Below are positions 16,553 through 25,255 of a DNA stretch of 64,000 bases, piece after piece. The notes under the pieces are model-generated. The model was not told the DNA's origin, ran no database searches, and saw only the letters and a list, made by a program, of their open reading frames with translations. This DNA is from Oscillospiraceae bacterium (GTDB lineage: Bacteria; Bacillota; Clostridia; Oscillospirales; Ruminococcaceae), in NCBI GenBank assembly GCA_017847835.1, contig JAGASH010000002.1, positions 1-64,000 on the forward strand, given 5' to 3'. How positions within the stretch are numbered: the stretch's first letter is position 1; each line of letters begins with the position of its first letter. The position numbers and the translations under genes were made by a program.

Positions 16553-17215
16553 TCAGTAAAAAAACCTGTTCCCGTCGATATCGATAGAAAGCGTCTGCGT
16601 TTCGTGCCACGCGGAGGCAACCATTGTCGAATTATAGTAGCAGTAAATGTCGTCGTCCACGCACTTCAGCCCCTTGTCAAACACATCGGAAACCGCCTTT
16701 TTGCTGCGCGGATTTGCGTAGCTCATTGCCGCGTAGCCGAAGTTTGCAAAGGTTTCGTGCGGGGTTTGACCGAACCGCTCGCAGCCGTTTCTTATGCACT
16801 GCGCCGTTAAAATCAGCAGCCGATAATCGGGACACCAGCCCGCTTCGTGCATTACCGTCCGCTCAATCAAATCGCGCTCGCTCTCGGTCAGCTCATACGC
16901 TCCGTCATAGTGGTAAGGCTCGTCGAGAACGTCCGTTTCTTTCACAACGTCATACCACTCCCACTCAACGCTTGCGGGAATTTCCTCCTGCTCGGAAATC
17001 GGCTCGGAAGCGGCTTCCTGCGCGAGTTCAAGCTCTTTTTCGGCTTTTTCGCGAAAATGCTCGTCAATCTCGCTGATTTCCTCGAAAAACGGTTGTTCCA
17101 CGGCAACAACCGACTTTGTGTTTTGCGCACATTTTTCCGCGGAAACGCTTCCGCAAAGGAGTAACGGTGCCGCAAGAACAAAAGCCGCGAGCGCCGTCGA
17201 GTGTGTTTTGCCCAT
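16553..17215 (-). CDS. SleB/CwlJ-like cell wall hydrolase (Hydrolase_2 domain)
   Basis: 220 residues with an N-terminal signal peptide (cleavage near SVSA, about 25-28), an acidic linker rich in Glu, and a C-terminal domain from about residue 108 with ERDLIERTVMHEAGWCPDYRLLILTAQCIRNGC. This is the signature of the SleB family, including the catalytic Glu in MHEA. Such enzymes open spore cortex or vegetative peptidoglycan. There is no N-terminal peptidoglycan-binding repeat as in true SleB. I start at the ATG at 17215 (AAAGGTGA), not the upstream GTG. Confidence 0.85.
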   Translation of the reverse strand: MGKTHSTALAAFVLAAPLLLCGSVSAEKCAQNTKSVVAVEQPFFEEISEIDEHFREKAEKELELAQEAASEPISEQEEIPASVEWEWYDVVKETDVLDEPYHYDGAYELTESERDLIERTVMHEAGWCPDYRLLILTAQCIRNGCERFGQTPHETFANFGYAAMSYANPRSKKAVSDVFDKGLKCVDDDIYCYYNSTMVASAWHETQTLSIDIDGNRFFY

Positions 17216-17301
17216 ATTCTTCACCTTTCAAAAAGTTTTCAAGACATAGAATATGCGCAAAACGCGCAAAATATGGATTGTTGTTTCTTGTAATTTCTGA
17301 C

Positions 17302-17342
17302 AAAAAACCGAGCTTATCCGTTTGGATAAACTCGGTTTTGTT
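17302..17342 (-). terminator. terminator of cca
   Basis: On the minus strand ACCGAGTTTATCC / GGATAAGCTCGGT is followed by a T-run. The stem starts at the end of cca and also faces the hydrolase promoter region. Confidence 0.8.
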
Positions 17343-18838
17343 TATTGCTTGTTTTTTCTGAAAATAGGCTCGGAGCGTCTGCCTTTTGCTTTTTGTTCTT
17401 TCTCGCGCTGTTGTTTGTCAAGGAGAGCCTGCCGACGTGCCTGTTCAATCTGTTCAAGCTTCTGCTTGCTGCTTTCGACCATATCCAGCAGCATAAGCCT
17501 ATTGTTAAACGAGGGCTTGTCCAAAACCACCTCAAACAGCGCGTTCATCACGCTGTCCGCTTCTGCCGCCGACTTGACAAGCCGCCGTTCAAGAAGCTCC
17601 TGTTTTGTAATCGCGAGCTGACTTATATCGTAGCACTCGCCTGTTTCGATAATCTCGTTCAGAGCGGCAAGACTTTCGCGGAGCTTCACGGTTTGCTCGG
17701 GCTCGCTGTCAACCTTTTTCGCGCGGCTGTCGGCAATTTCGCAGAGCAGCAGATTTTTCAAATCCTCAAAACCAAGCTCGCGTATAAGCCCTTTTAGTTT
17801 TTTTCGTTCCTCGGGAATGGGCACGTCGTGGTGATAAACCAGCCAGCTTATTTCCTCAGCCATATTTTTCGGGAATTCAAGTCGGCGCATTATCCCTTCG
17901 GCAAGCAGCCTGCTTCGTTCACCGTGACCTTTGAAATGCCCGTGACCTTTCGCGTCGATTGACATACAGTCGGGCTTTCCGAGGTCGTGAAACAGCATAG
18001 CAAAGCGGATTGTCGGCTCGGGCAGAGCGTATCCGACGGCTTTTGAGATATGCGTCCAGATATCAAAATCGTGGTGACGGGAGCGCTGTTCAAGACCGAT
18101 ACACGGCTCGATTTCGGGCAGAACGAATTTCAGAATTTCAGCATTTTGTTCAAGAGCGCGCGCCGCAAATTTTCCCATAACAATCCGTTCAAGCTCGGTA
18201 CGGATTGACTCACTGTCGGCATATTCAAAGCAAGCGACATTTGCCCGCATACAGTCGCGGGTTTTCTCCTCGATTTCATACTCGTCCTCGGCGCAATAGC
18301 GGATTGCTTCGAGAAGTCTTGCGGGTTTTGTAGTGAAGCTGCGCGACATATCGTAAACCGTTTCTGCGACGGGTTTCCCGCCGACTTTTACGTTCACGGT
18401 GACATTTTCCCCGATAGCGACAATCTGCTTCACCTCGCCGGAAAGCGCGGATTTTCCGTCATACGGGTCGATAAGCCCCGTTTTTTGTGAGAAAGCCATA
18501 GCATTCATTGTGAAACCGCGCCGCGCGAGGTCGGTTTCAAGGTCGGTCGCGTACATTATGCGGTTGCCGACGATTTCTCTGCGGTACGGTGAAATCTGTA
18601 TCACCATTCCGAGTATCGTCACGAGAATTTCACCGCGCGCTGCGCCCTCCTCCGAGAGCCGATACTCGCGGAAAGCGAAAAGAATGTCGTTTATCTCGGC
18701 ATTTGTCACGATATCGTAATCCTGAGGAGAATTCCCCAGAACAAGTTCACGGACGCACGCGCCGACTATATATGCCTCAAAGCCTGCGTCTTCAAGCTTT
18801 GTCAGAGCCTCGGTTATCTGGTCGGGCAGAATTATCAT
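17342..18838 (-). CDS. cca: CCA-adding tRNA nucleotidyltransferase with HD domain
   Basis: 498 residues, class II nucleotidyltransferase. The catalytic acids are in PQDYDIVT (D-x-D), the nucleotide-binding region is RRGFTMNAMA, and an HD domain (MLFHDLGKPDC at about 277-287, and VYHHD) follows the body. It completes or repairs tRNA 3' CCA ends. Three family hallmarks are altered: GACVRE instead of GGxVRD, and RRGF instead of RRDF. A segment of about 25 residues near 150-175 looks inserted. The C-terminal tail is a charged coiled coil. A poly(A) polymerase-like role cannot be excluded. Ribosome site AGGAG. Confidence 0.82.
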   Translation of the reverse strand: MIILPDQITEALTKLEDAGFEAYIVGACVRELVLGNSPQDYDIVTNAEINDILFAFREYRLSEEGAARGEILVTILGMVIQISPYRREIVGNRIMYATDLETDLARRGFTMNAMAFSQKTGLIDPYDGKSALSGEVKQIVAIGENVTVNVKVGGKPVAETVYDMSRSFTTKPARLLEAIRYCAEDEYEIEEKTRDCMRANVACFEYADSESIRTELERIVMGKFAARALEQNAEILKFVLPEIEPCIGLEQRSRHHDFDIWTHISKAVGYALPEPTIRFAMLFHDLGKPDCMSIDAKGHGHFKGHGERSRLLAEGIMRRLEFPKNMAEEISWLVYHHDVPIPEERKKLKGLIRELGFEDLKNLLLCEIADSRAKKVDSEPEQTVKLRESLAALNEIIETGECYDISQLAITKQELLERRLVKSAAEADSVMNALFEVVLDKPSFNNRLMLLDMVESSKQKLEQIEQARRQALLDKQQREKEQKAKGRRSEPIFRKNKQ

Positions 18839-18886
18839 CTTTTCAACTCCTGTAAAATCCGTTTTTCCTCAAATTTACCTATTTTA

Positions 18887-18915
18887 ATTATACTACTTTG
18901 CCTCGATTTATTCAA
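18887..18915 (-). promoter_or_regulatory. promoter of cca
   Basis: Minus strand: TTGAAT (18915-18910), a 17-bp spacer, TATAAT (18892-18887), about 50 nt before the cca start. Confidence 0.75.
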
Positions 18916-18964
18916 GAGATTTTCCGAAAAATTTGTGAAAAGACGAAAAAATTCACAAAAACAC

Positions 18965-18993
18965 TTGCATTTTGTGAGAAGATATTGTATAAT
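18965..18993 (+). promoter_or_regulatory. promoter of the EF-G-like gene
   Basis: TTGCAT (18965-18970), a 17-bp spacer, TATAAT (18988-18993), divergent from cca. Confidence 0.8.
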
Positions 18994-19047
18994 ATTATTA
19001 AATCGGGGGAGAATAACCCGCATATTCTAAATCGGGAGGAAAAATCT

Positions 19048-21060
19048 ATGAAAACTTTCAAAGCAGACAACATCAGAAACATCGTGATGGCAGGTCACGG
19101 CGGAAGCGGAAAAACCGCGCTTACCGAGGCTATGCTGTTTAAGTGCGGAATTACCGACAGAATGGGCAATACCGCCGAGGGAAATACCGTCTGCGATTTT
19201 GACGATGAAGAAATCAAGAGAAAGATTTCCATAAATGCGGCAATGGCAAATATGGTCTGGAACGACACAAAAATCAATGTCATAGACGCTCCCGGACAGT
19301 TTGACTTTATCGGCGGCTTGTACGAGGGTATCCGTGCTGCGGAAAGCGTTGTGGTTTGCGTAAACGGCAAGGACGGCGTTTGCCCCGGCACTATCAAAGC
19401 GTATAAACTTGCCGAGAAAATGAACAAGGCGAGAATGCTGGCGGTTACTTGTATGGAGGTTGAAAACAGCGACTTCTACCGCGTGTTCACCGAGATGAAA
19501 ACCAGCTTCGGTCCGACGGTCTGCCCGATAGTTGTGCCGTATGACAAGAACGGTCCCGTTGAAGCGTACATAAATCTGCTCACGATGAAGGCTTACAAAT
19601 ACGACAAGAAGGGTGTTCCGACCGAGGTTGAAATGCCCGCGTCCGAGAACAGAATTGCGGGACTTCGCGCGGCAATGGCTGAGGCTGTTGCTGAAACCAA
19701 CGAGGAATTTATGGATAAATTCTTCAACGAGGAGGAGTTCACCCACGAGGAGCTTGTAAAGGGTATTCACGACGGCGTTGCAAACGGCACGATTACACCC
19801 GTTGTCTGCTGCGCAAACGACACGCTTTCGGGTGTTGATATGCTGCTTGACGCGGTGACGAAAATGCTTCCTTCTCCGAACGAAAGAAAGCTTGAAACCG
19901 CGGACGGCAAGGTTCTCGACTATGACGAAACAAAGCCGCTGAAGGCGATTATCTTCAAGACTGTTGCCGACCCGTTTGTCGGAAAAATAAGCTATGTAAA
20001 GGTTGTTCAGGGCAAGCTTTCGGCAAAGTCCGTTCCCGTTTCGACAGCAGGTGCGGAGCTTCGCTTCGGCAAGCTCGTGACCGTCAACGGCAAAAAGCAG
20101 GAGGAAATACCCGAGGTTCTTGCGGGCGATATCTGCGCTGTTACAAAGCTTGACGCAAGTACGGGTGACACGCTCTGCGACGCTTCCGATTTGACTGCGC
20201 TTGCACCTATGGATTTCCCGAAGGCTTGCTATTATCGCACGGTTAAGCTCGCGGCAAACGGTGACGAGGGCAAGCTCTCGACCGCAATCAGACGTCTGCT
20301 TGAAGAGGACAGAACTCTCGAATATGTACACAATCACGAAACGCACGAGCGCATTATCGGCGGTCTTGGTGAGCAGCACCTTGACGTTGCCGTGGGCAAG
20401 CTGAAGAGCAAATTCGGTATGGATGTGACATTGCAGGCACCGAAAGTTCCGTTCCGTGAGGCAATCCGCAAAAAGGTTGTCATCGAGGCGAAGCACAAGA
20501 AGCAGTCGGGCGGTCACGGACAGTACGGTCACGTTAAAATCGAGTTTGAGCCGTATGACAAAGACGAGCTGTTGTTTGAGGAGAAGATTTTCGGCGGTTC
20601 CGTGCCTAAGAACTTCTTCCCGGCTATCGAAAAAGGCTTGCAGGAAAGCTCCGAAAAGGGCATAATCGGCGGCTATCCCGTGGTTCGTCTGAAAGCGACC
20701 TTGCTCGACGGAAGCTATCACCCTGTCGACAGCTCGGAGCTTGCGTTCAAGACGGCGGCTTCTATGGCTTTCCACAACTGTATGGAGCAGGCTCAGCCGT
20801 ATCTGCTCGAGCCGGTTGATTCTTACAAAATTCTCGTTCCCGATGACAAACAGGGCGATGTGATGAGCGTTTTGTCGAAGCGCAGAGGCTCGGTGCTCGG
20901 AATGAACAGCGTCGGCGACGGAATGACCGAGCTCACCGCAGAAGCTCCCGAAGCGGAAATGCAGGATTTCGCGCTGGTTCTCCGTCAGATTACTCAGGGA
21001 CTCGGAGAGTTTACCGCGGAATTTGCGCGTTATGATATGGCGGCAACCGCGACAGTTTGA
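19048..21060 (+). CDS. EF-G-like translation factor (FusA2 type) with degenerate G4
   Basis: 670 residues spanning all EF-G domains, including domain IV (HKKQSGGHGQYGHVKIEFEP) and domain V (RRGSVLGM). The P-loop is GHGGSGKTALTE, not the AHIDAGKTTTTE type, and G3 is DAPGQFDF, with Gln where EF-G has the catalytic His. The G4 motif NKxD, which gives guanine specificity, reads TCME (about residue 132). So GTP binding or hydrolysis is doubtful or altered. Firmicute EF-G2 paralogues share the changed G1 and G3, but usually keep NKMD. The start at 19048 follows GGGAGG. It stands alone between its own promoter and terminator. Confidence 0.87.
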   Translation: MKTFKADNIRNIVMAGHGGSGKTALTEAMLFKCGITDRMGNTAEGNTVCDFDDEEIKRKISINAAMANMVWNDTKINVIDAPGQFDFIGGLYEGIRAAESVVVCVNGKDGVCPGTIKAYKLAEKMNKARMLAVTCMEVENSDFYRVFTEMKTSFGPTVCPIVVPYDKNGPVEAYINLLTMKAYKYDKKGVPTEVEMPASENRIAGLRAAMAEAVAETNEEFMDKFFNEEEFTHEELVKGIHDGVANGTITPVVCCANDTLSGVDMLLDAVTKMLPSPNERKLETADGKVLDYDETKPLKAIIFKTVADPFVGKISYVKVVQGKLSAKSVPVSTAGAELRFGKLVTVNGKKQEEIPEVLAGDICAVTKLDASTGDTLCDASDLTALAPMDFPKACYYRTVKLAANGDEGKLSTAIRRLLEEDRTLEYVHNHETHERIIGGLGEQHLDVAVGKLKSKFGMDVTLQAPKVPFREAIRKKVVIEAKHKKQSGGHGQYGHVKIEFEPYDKDELLFEEKIFGGSVPKNFFPAIEKGLQESSEKGIIGGYPVVRLKATLLDGSYHPVDSSELAFKTAASMAFHNCMEQAQPYLLEPVDSYKILVPDDKQGDVMSVLSKRRGSVLGMNSVGDGMTELTAEAPEAEMQDFALVLRQITQGLGEFTAEFARYDMAATATV

Positions 21061-21088
21061 ATTTTGGCTTCCTCTTAAAAATATTGTT

Positions 21089-21119
21089 CCCGCTTGGTGA
21101 AAATCAAGCGGGATTTTTT
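21089..21119 (+). terminator. terminator after the EF-G-like gene
   Basis: CCCGCTTG / CAAGCGGG stem followed by T6. Confidence 0.88.
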
Positions 21120-21141
21120 GTTCTAACGGGCAGATTTTCCA

Positions 21142-21149
21142 CATAGACT
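21142..21149 (+). promoter_or_regulatory. possible sigma-E -10 of the spoIIIA operon
   Basis: CATAGACT differs by one base from the sigma-E -10 consensus CATACA-T and lies 37 bp before spoIIIAA. No good -35 match is seen about 14 bp upstream, so this stays tentative. In Bacillus the operon is read by sigma-E in the mother cell. Confidence 0.35.
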
Positions 21150-21185
21150 TTAGCAAAACGGACAAGTCAAAGAGGAGGAATTTCA

Positions 21186-22025
21186 ATGATTACGGCAAAC
21201 AAGCCGATTTTGCAGTCTATCTCGAAAATCCGCATAACAAAGCCGTTTTCCGATATCGCCGAGATAAGAATTCGCGCGGGGAGAAGGGCTGCCGTGGTTG
21301 ATGTTCACGGTGAAACAAGCTGTTGCTCCGAGCCGTTTTCTGCGGAGGAAATCGCGGACGTTTTCGCGGAAATCTGTCGATACTCGGTGTACTCGTTTCA
21401 GAGCGAAATCGCGCAGGGGTACGTCACGCTTGACGGGGGAAACCGCGTGGGAATTTGCGGCACGGCGGTGTACAAAAACGGCAAAATCGATTTTATCAAG
21501 GACATTTCGGGATTGAATATACGAATTGCGCACGAAAAAATCGGCTGCGCAAACGAGCTTTTCGAGCGGTTTTTCCTCGGAGGAGCGCGCTCGCTGATAC
21601 TCGGCGGAAAGCCGCTTTCGGGGAAAACAACGCTCCTTCGGGACCTCGCGCGGCAGCTCTCGGAGAAGCATCGCGTGACGATAATCGACAGCCGAAACGA
21701 GCTTTCGGGGAGCGTTTGCGGGACGCCGTCTTTTGACGTCGGGAGAAACACGGACGTGCTCTGCGGCGCGGAAAAAAGCGACGGAATAATGCTCGCGCTG
21801 CGGACGATGAGCCCCGAGGTGATAATCTGCGACGAAATCGCCGACGACGAGGATGCGGTTGAGCGGTGCGCTTTTTGCGGGGTGAAGCTGATTGCGGCGG
21901 CTCACGCGGGGAGTATCGCCGAGCTGAAAAGCAGATTTTCGGGGATTATGCGCTTTTTCGACTGCGCGGCTGTCGTGAAAAATCGCGGCGAGCTCTCGGA
22001 AACCGCGCTCGGAGAGGAGCTTTGA
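21186..22025 (+). CDS. spoIIIAA: stage III sporulation protein AA, ATPase
   Basis: 279 residues. A secretion-type ATPase (related to type II/IV ATPases) with Walker A GGKPLSGKTT (about 140-149) and Walker B-like EVIICDEI (about 216-223). It is thought to power or assemble the SpoIIIA-SpoIIQ channel between mother cell and forespore. The ribosome site is GAGGAGG, 7 nt before ATG. It is the first of eight spoIIIA genes in the standard order, with short gaps throughout. Confidence 0.95.
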   Translation: MITANKPILQSISKIRITKPFSDIAEIRIRAGRRAAVVDVHGETSCCSEPFSAEEIADVFAEICRYSVYSFQSEIAQGYVTLDGGNRVGICGTAVYKNGKIDFIKDISGLNIRIAHEKIGCANELFERFFLGGARSLILGGKPLSGKTTLLRDLARQLSEKHRVTIIDSRNELSGSVCGTPSFDVGRNTDVLCGAEKSDGIMLALRTMSPEVIICDEIADDEDAVERCAFCGVKLIAAAHAGSIAELKSRFSGIMRFFDCAAVVKNRGELSETALGEEL

Positions 22026-22026
22026 A

Positions 22027-22503
22027 ATGCGGGTTTTTCTTGCTCTGGCGGCGTTCGCGCTGTGTGTTTTCGAGGGCGTGCGAAAAAGCGGCTCGCTGAA
22101 AAAACGCGCGGATTTTCTTTCGGAAATTCTCACAATGCTCGGGAATTTTTCCTCGGAAATCACGCTTCGCGCGCCGACCTTTGAACAGCTTGTCGAGAGC
22201 GAAAAGTGCGCGTTTGCAAGGGCTGTTTCTGAGCATCGGAAAAGTTCTCCCGACATAAAAACCGCTTGGGAAAACGCTTGCGCGGCTCTTCCGAAAAATC
22301 GCGAGGAAGCGGCTTTGCTGTCGGAGTTCGGGAAATCGCTTGCAAACAGCGGCACAGCCGGCGCGCTTGATGTAATCGCGGTTTATATGGAGAAAATCTC
22401 GCGGCTTGAAAAACTCGCTCGCGAGGAATACTCGCAAAAGGGCGGCGCTTTCAGGAAGATATGGACGCTTTGCGGGATTGCTGCGGCGGTTCTGATTGTA
22501 TAA
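22027..22503 (+). CDS. spoIIIAB: stage III sporulation protein AB
   Basis: 158 residues with a hydrophobic N-terminus, a helical soluble body and a C-terminal membrane segment (AVLIV end). The fold class relates to type II secretion protein GspF. It starts 1 nt after spoIIIAA stops, with its ribosome site inside the upstream gene. Identified by position and overall pattern (SGSLKKRADFLSEI... and FGKSLANSG). Confidence 0.9.
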   Translation: MRVFLALAAFALCVFEGVRKSGSLKKRADFLSEILTMLGNFSSEITLRAPTFEQLVESEKCAFARAVSEHRKSSPDIKTAWENACAALPKNREEAALLSEFGKSLANSGTAGALDVIAVYMEKISRLEKLAREEYSQKGGAFRKIWTLCGIAAAVLIV

Positions 22504-22512
22504 GGACGTTTT

Positions 22513-22710
22513 ATGGAGCTTGATTTGATTTTTAAAATTGCCGCAGTCGGAATAATTGTGGCAATTCTGAACCTTATTCTCAAAAAAACCGACCACGACG
22601 AGCAAGCCGTTATGCTGACGGTTGCGGGAATTGTCATTGTATTGCTTATGCTTATTCCCGAAATCAAGGAGCTTTTCGAGCTGATACAGTCGGTTTTCGG
22701 GTTGTGGTGA
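22513..22710 (+). CDS. spoIIIAC: stage III sporulation protein AC
   Basis: 65 residues, two membrane helices. The stretch LNLILKKTDHDEQAVMLT is typical of SpoIIIAC across Firmicutes. It is a membrane part of the SpoIIIA channel complex. Gap to AB 9 nt, to AD 3 nt. Confidence 0.95.
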   Translation: MELDLIFKIAAVGIIVAILNLILKKTDHDEQAVMLTVAGIVIVLLMLIPEIKELFELIQSVFGLW

Positions 22711-22713
22711 AGT

Positions 22714-23100
22714 ATGAATTTCGTGTATTTATGCGGGCTTGGGATAATCGCCGCGGCAATCTGCGTGATTATCCGGAAAATTCTGCCCGAGGGCGCTTTC
22801 TGGGTGAGCATAGCTGCCGGTGTGGTAATTCTGGGAGCGGCTGTGGCTATGCTTGCGCCGTCCGTGAAAGCGTTCACGGATTTGTCCGAAGCCGCGGGAG
22901 TTGACGGTGAATTTGCGAAAATCCTGCTGAAAGCGCTTGCAGTTTGTTATCTGACAACGCTCTGCGCGGGCTGTGCGCGGGACGCGGGAGAGTCGGCGAT
23001 TGCGGCAAAGCTGGAGCTGGGCGGACGAGCTGCCGTGGCTGCGATTTCGCTTCCCGTGTTCACGCGGCTTGCGGAGCTTATCACGGCGCTGATAGCGTGA
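22714..23100 (+). CDS. spoIIIAD: stage III sporulation protein AD
   Basis: 128 residues with about four membrane helices. Its N-terminal half is related to SpoIIIAC, and the region LKALAVCYLTTLCAGCARDAGESAIAAKLELGGR is the family core. Length matches Bacillus SpoIIIAD (133). Confidence 0.95.
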   Translation: MNFVYLCGLGIIAAAICVIIRKILPEGAFWVSIAAGVVILGAAVAMLAPSVKAFTDLSEAAGVDGEFAKILLKALAVCYLTTLCAGCARDAGESAIAAKLELGGRAAVAAISLPVFTRLAELITALIA

Positions 23101-23121
23101 GTTCAAAGAAAAGGATTGGTT

Positions 23122-24216
23122 ATGAAAAGATTTTTCGCGGTTTTCGCGGCGGTGTTTGCACTTTTTTTCACTTTTTGCGGACGAGCTTTCGCGGACGATT
23201 TCGATTTCGGTCGTGAGCAAATCGAGGAAGCTCTTCCCGAAAACGCAGGTGAAATTCTCGATGAAAAGGGCATAACTCCCGACAACAGCGGTGCGCTTGA
23301 CCTCACTTTCGGCGGTGTGCTGAGCTGGCTGTGGGACTTGTTCAAGAGCGAGGCTGCAAAGCCGTTTACGCTTTTTTGCGTGCTTGGAGCGGTAATTCTC
23401 CTCACATCGCTTGCTGAAAGTCTTGCCGAGCAGGGAAATCTGAAAGGCGTGGTTTCGGTTGTGGGAGTGCTTTGTTCAGCGGGAGCGGCAGCCGCTGCTA
23501 TGAACGACGTGCTCGGAGAAACGCTCGGAGCGCTCTCGGCTTCTGCGAATTTTATGCTGGTGCTGATACCGTCGGTTGCGGGAATTGCGGCGGTGCTCGG
23601 GCATATAACCTCGGCTTCTGCGGTGAACTCGGCAGCTGTCGCGGCAACGCAGCTTTTCTCACAGCTTGCAGTCAATTTTCTGGCACCGTTATGCGGCTCG
23701 GTTCTCGGACTTTCGACGGCGGGCGCGGTTCACCCGCAGCTTAAAACTGACAAAATCGGCGAGCTTATCAAGAAATTCGTGGTGTGGGGACTTACGCTGA
23801 TAATGACGGTTTTTATGAGTATTCTCTCGGCGCAGACGCTTGTGGCAAGCGCTTCGGACAACACCGCGATTAAAGCCGCAAAGTTTATGGTTTCGCAGGG
23901 TGTGCCGATTGTCGGCGGGACGATTTCGGACGTCGTGAACACGTTCGGCGGGAGTTTGTCGGTGCTCAAAGGAAGCGTCGGAACATACGGGATAATCGCG
24001 GCTGCGGTGATTTTGTTCCCGTCAATCGCACGGATTTTCTGCTATAAAATCGCGCTTGCCTGTGCGCAGGCTCTTGCTGAAATGCTGGGCTTAAAGGAGC
24101 TGGGAACGCTGATGAAAAGCTGCTGTTCGGTGACGACGATAATTCTCTCGGTGAGCATTTGCTTTCTCTTGCTGAATTTCTCGGCGGTAATTCTGCTGCT
24201 TGCGGCAACGGGCTAG
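23122..24216 (+). CDS. spoIIIAE: stage III sporulation protein AE
   Basis: 364 residues: a signal peptide ending near GRAFA, a short extracellular segment, then about seven or eight membrane helices. It is the large polytopic subunit of the SpoIIIA complex. I use the ATG at 23122 (AAAGGA, 6 nt spacing) rather than the in-frame TTG at 23116. Confidence 0.94.
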   Translation: MKRFFAVFAAVFALFFTFCGRAFADDFDFGREQIEEALPENAGEILDEKGITPDNSGALDLTFGGVLSWLWDLFKSEAAKPFTLFCVLGAVILLTSLAESLAEQGNLKGVVSVVGVLCSAGAAAAAMNDVLGETLGALSASANFMLVLIPSVAGIAAVLGHITSASAVNSAAVAATQLFSQLAVNFLAPLCGSVLGLSTAGAVHPQLKTDKIGELIKKFVVWGLTLIMTVFMSILSAQTLVASASDNTAIKAAKFMVSQGVPIVGGTISDVVNTFGGSLSVLKGSVGTYGIIAAAVILFPSIARIFCYKIALACAQALAEMLGLKELGTLMKSCCSVTTIILSVSICFLLLNFSAVILLLAATG

Positions 24217-24235
24217 GACGTTGAAAGGAGAAGAA

Positions 24236-24691
24236 ATGGAGTTTCTGACAAGTATTTGCATTGCTGCGGTTGCTATGGCTCTGTTTAGGCTGCTGATACC
24301 CGAGAACAAGTTCTCGAAGCAGATTTCGCTGTTGATTGCGTGCGTGTTTTTGCTGACGGGAATAACCGCCGCAAGCGGTGCTGAATTTAATCTTGAGGAC
24401 TCGGCTGAAATCGGCGAAAATGCTGATTTTATCCGCTTTTCGGAGCAGGTTGACGGTGAGCTGAAACAGCAGGTTTGTCGTAATATGGAAGAAAAAATCC
24501 GCGCTTTGCTTGCCGAAAACGGACTTTTCCCCGAAGAAGTTCACATAATCGTTAATATTTCGGGATTGTACGGCATAAGTATTAGCGAAGTGAAAGTGTT
24601 GTTCGGCGGGGAAACGGCTCTTGAAAACGCTCGGAAAATCCTCGAAAACGCGCTTTCGGGGGATATAAAAGTGACGGTCGGGACAAAGTGA
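24236..24691 (+). CDS. spoIIIAF: stage III sporulation protein AF
   Basis: 151 residues: two N-terminal membrane helices and a soluble C-terminal ring-building-motif domain (VHIIVNISGLYGISISEVKV...). It is shorter than Bacillus SpoIIIAF (about 206). The start at 24236 follows AAAGGAG. Ring-forming subunit of the intercellular channel. Confidence 0.9.
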   Translation: MEFLTSICIAAVAMALFRLLIPENKFSKQISLLIACVFLLTGITAASGAEFNLEDSAEIGENADFIRFSEQVDGELKQQVCRNMEEKIRALLAENGLFPEEVHIIVNISGLYGISISEVKVLFGGETALENARKILENALSGDIKVTVGTK

Positions 24692-24698
24692 GGAGCTT

Positions 24699-25214
24699 AT
24701 GAAAATTTCTATGACGCGGGTGAAGGATTTTGTTTCGGGTGAAAAAGGTCGGAAAATTCTTCTTTTCGGCGGAGCGGCTCTGTTAATTCTCCTGCTTTTG
24801 AGCACTCTTTTCGGCGGGAAAACCGAAACAAAGACCACGGTGAAAACCGAAAACACTGCCGAAATCGAAGAAAAGCTGGAGCGGCGGCTTTGCGAGCTTA
24901 TCTCAAAAATTGACGGTGCGGGCGAGGTGAGCGTAATGGTGACGCTTGACGCGACGACAACCGCGGTTTACGAGAAGGACAGAAAGCTGGAGGAAACGTC
25001 GGGAAATGCCTCGGCAAGCTCCTCGAAGGAAACGGAGGTGGTTCTGGCGGGGAGCGCGAAGCAGCCGCTTTTGACGGGAAGCATAATGCCGACGGTACGC
25101 GGAGCAGCTGTTGTGTGCGAGGGTGCGGCAAATCCTCTCGTTCGCGAAAAGGTCGCGAATACGGTCGCAAAAGCGCTTAACATCGGCATTTCGCGTGTTT
25201 ATGTCACGGATTAA
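24699..25214 (+). CDS. spoIIIAG: stage III sporulation protein AG
   Basis: 171 residues: one N-terminal membrane helix (about 22-40) and an extracytoplasmic ring-building domain (LCELISKIDGAGEVSVMVTL, later VRGAAVVCEGA and ISRVYVTD), like type III secretion ring proteins. In Bacillus it forms a large ring in the intermembrane space. It is shorter than the Bacillus protein (229). Confidence 0.94.
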   Translation: MKISMTRVKDFVSGEKGRKILLFGGAALLILLLLSTLFGGKTETKTTVKTENTAEIEEKLERRLCELISKIDGAGEVSVMVTLDATTTAVYEKDRKLEETSGNASASSSKETEVVLAGSAKQPLLTGSIMPTVRGAAVVCEGAANPLVREKVANTVAKALNIGISRVYVTD

Positions 25215-25255
25215 TTTGGTAAATATCGGCTTTTGCCGTTTTTGGAGGTTTTTCT

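Noticed and set aside
19027..21186. 719-codon minus-strand frame opposite the EF-G-like gene
   Set aside because: It mirrors the plus-strand gene because of codon bias; its translation is His/Arg/Cys-rich and matches nothing, and it has no promoter or ribosome site.
21183..22355. Long minus-strand frames opposite spoIIIAA/AB
   Set aside because: Antisense shadows of real genes; composition is Arg/Ser/Phe-rich and they cross two confirmed genes.
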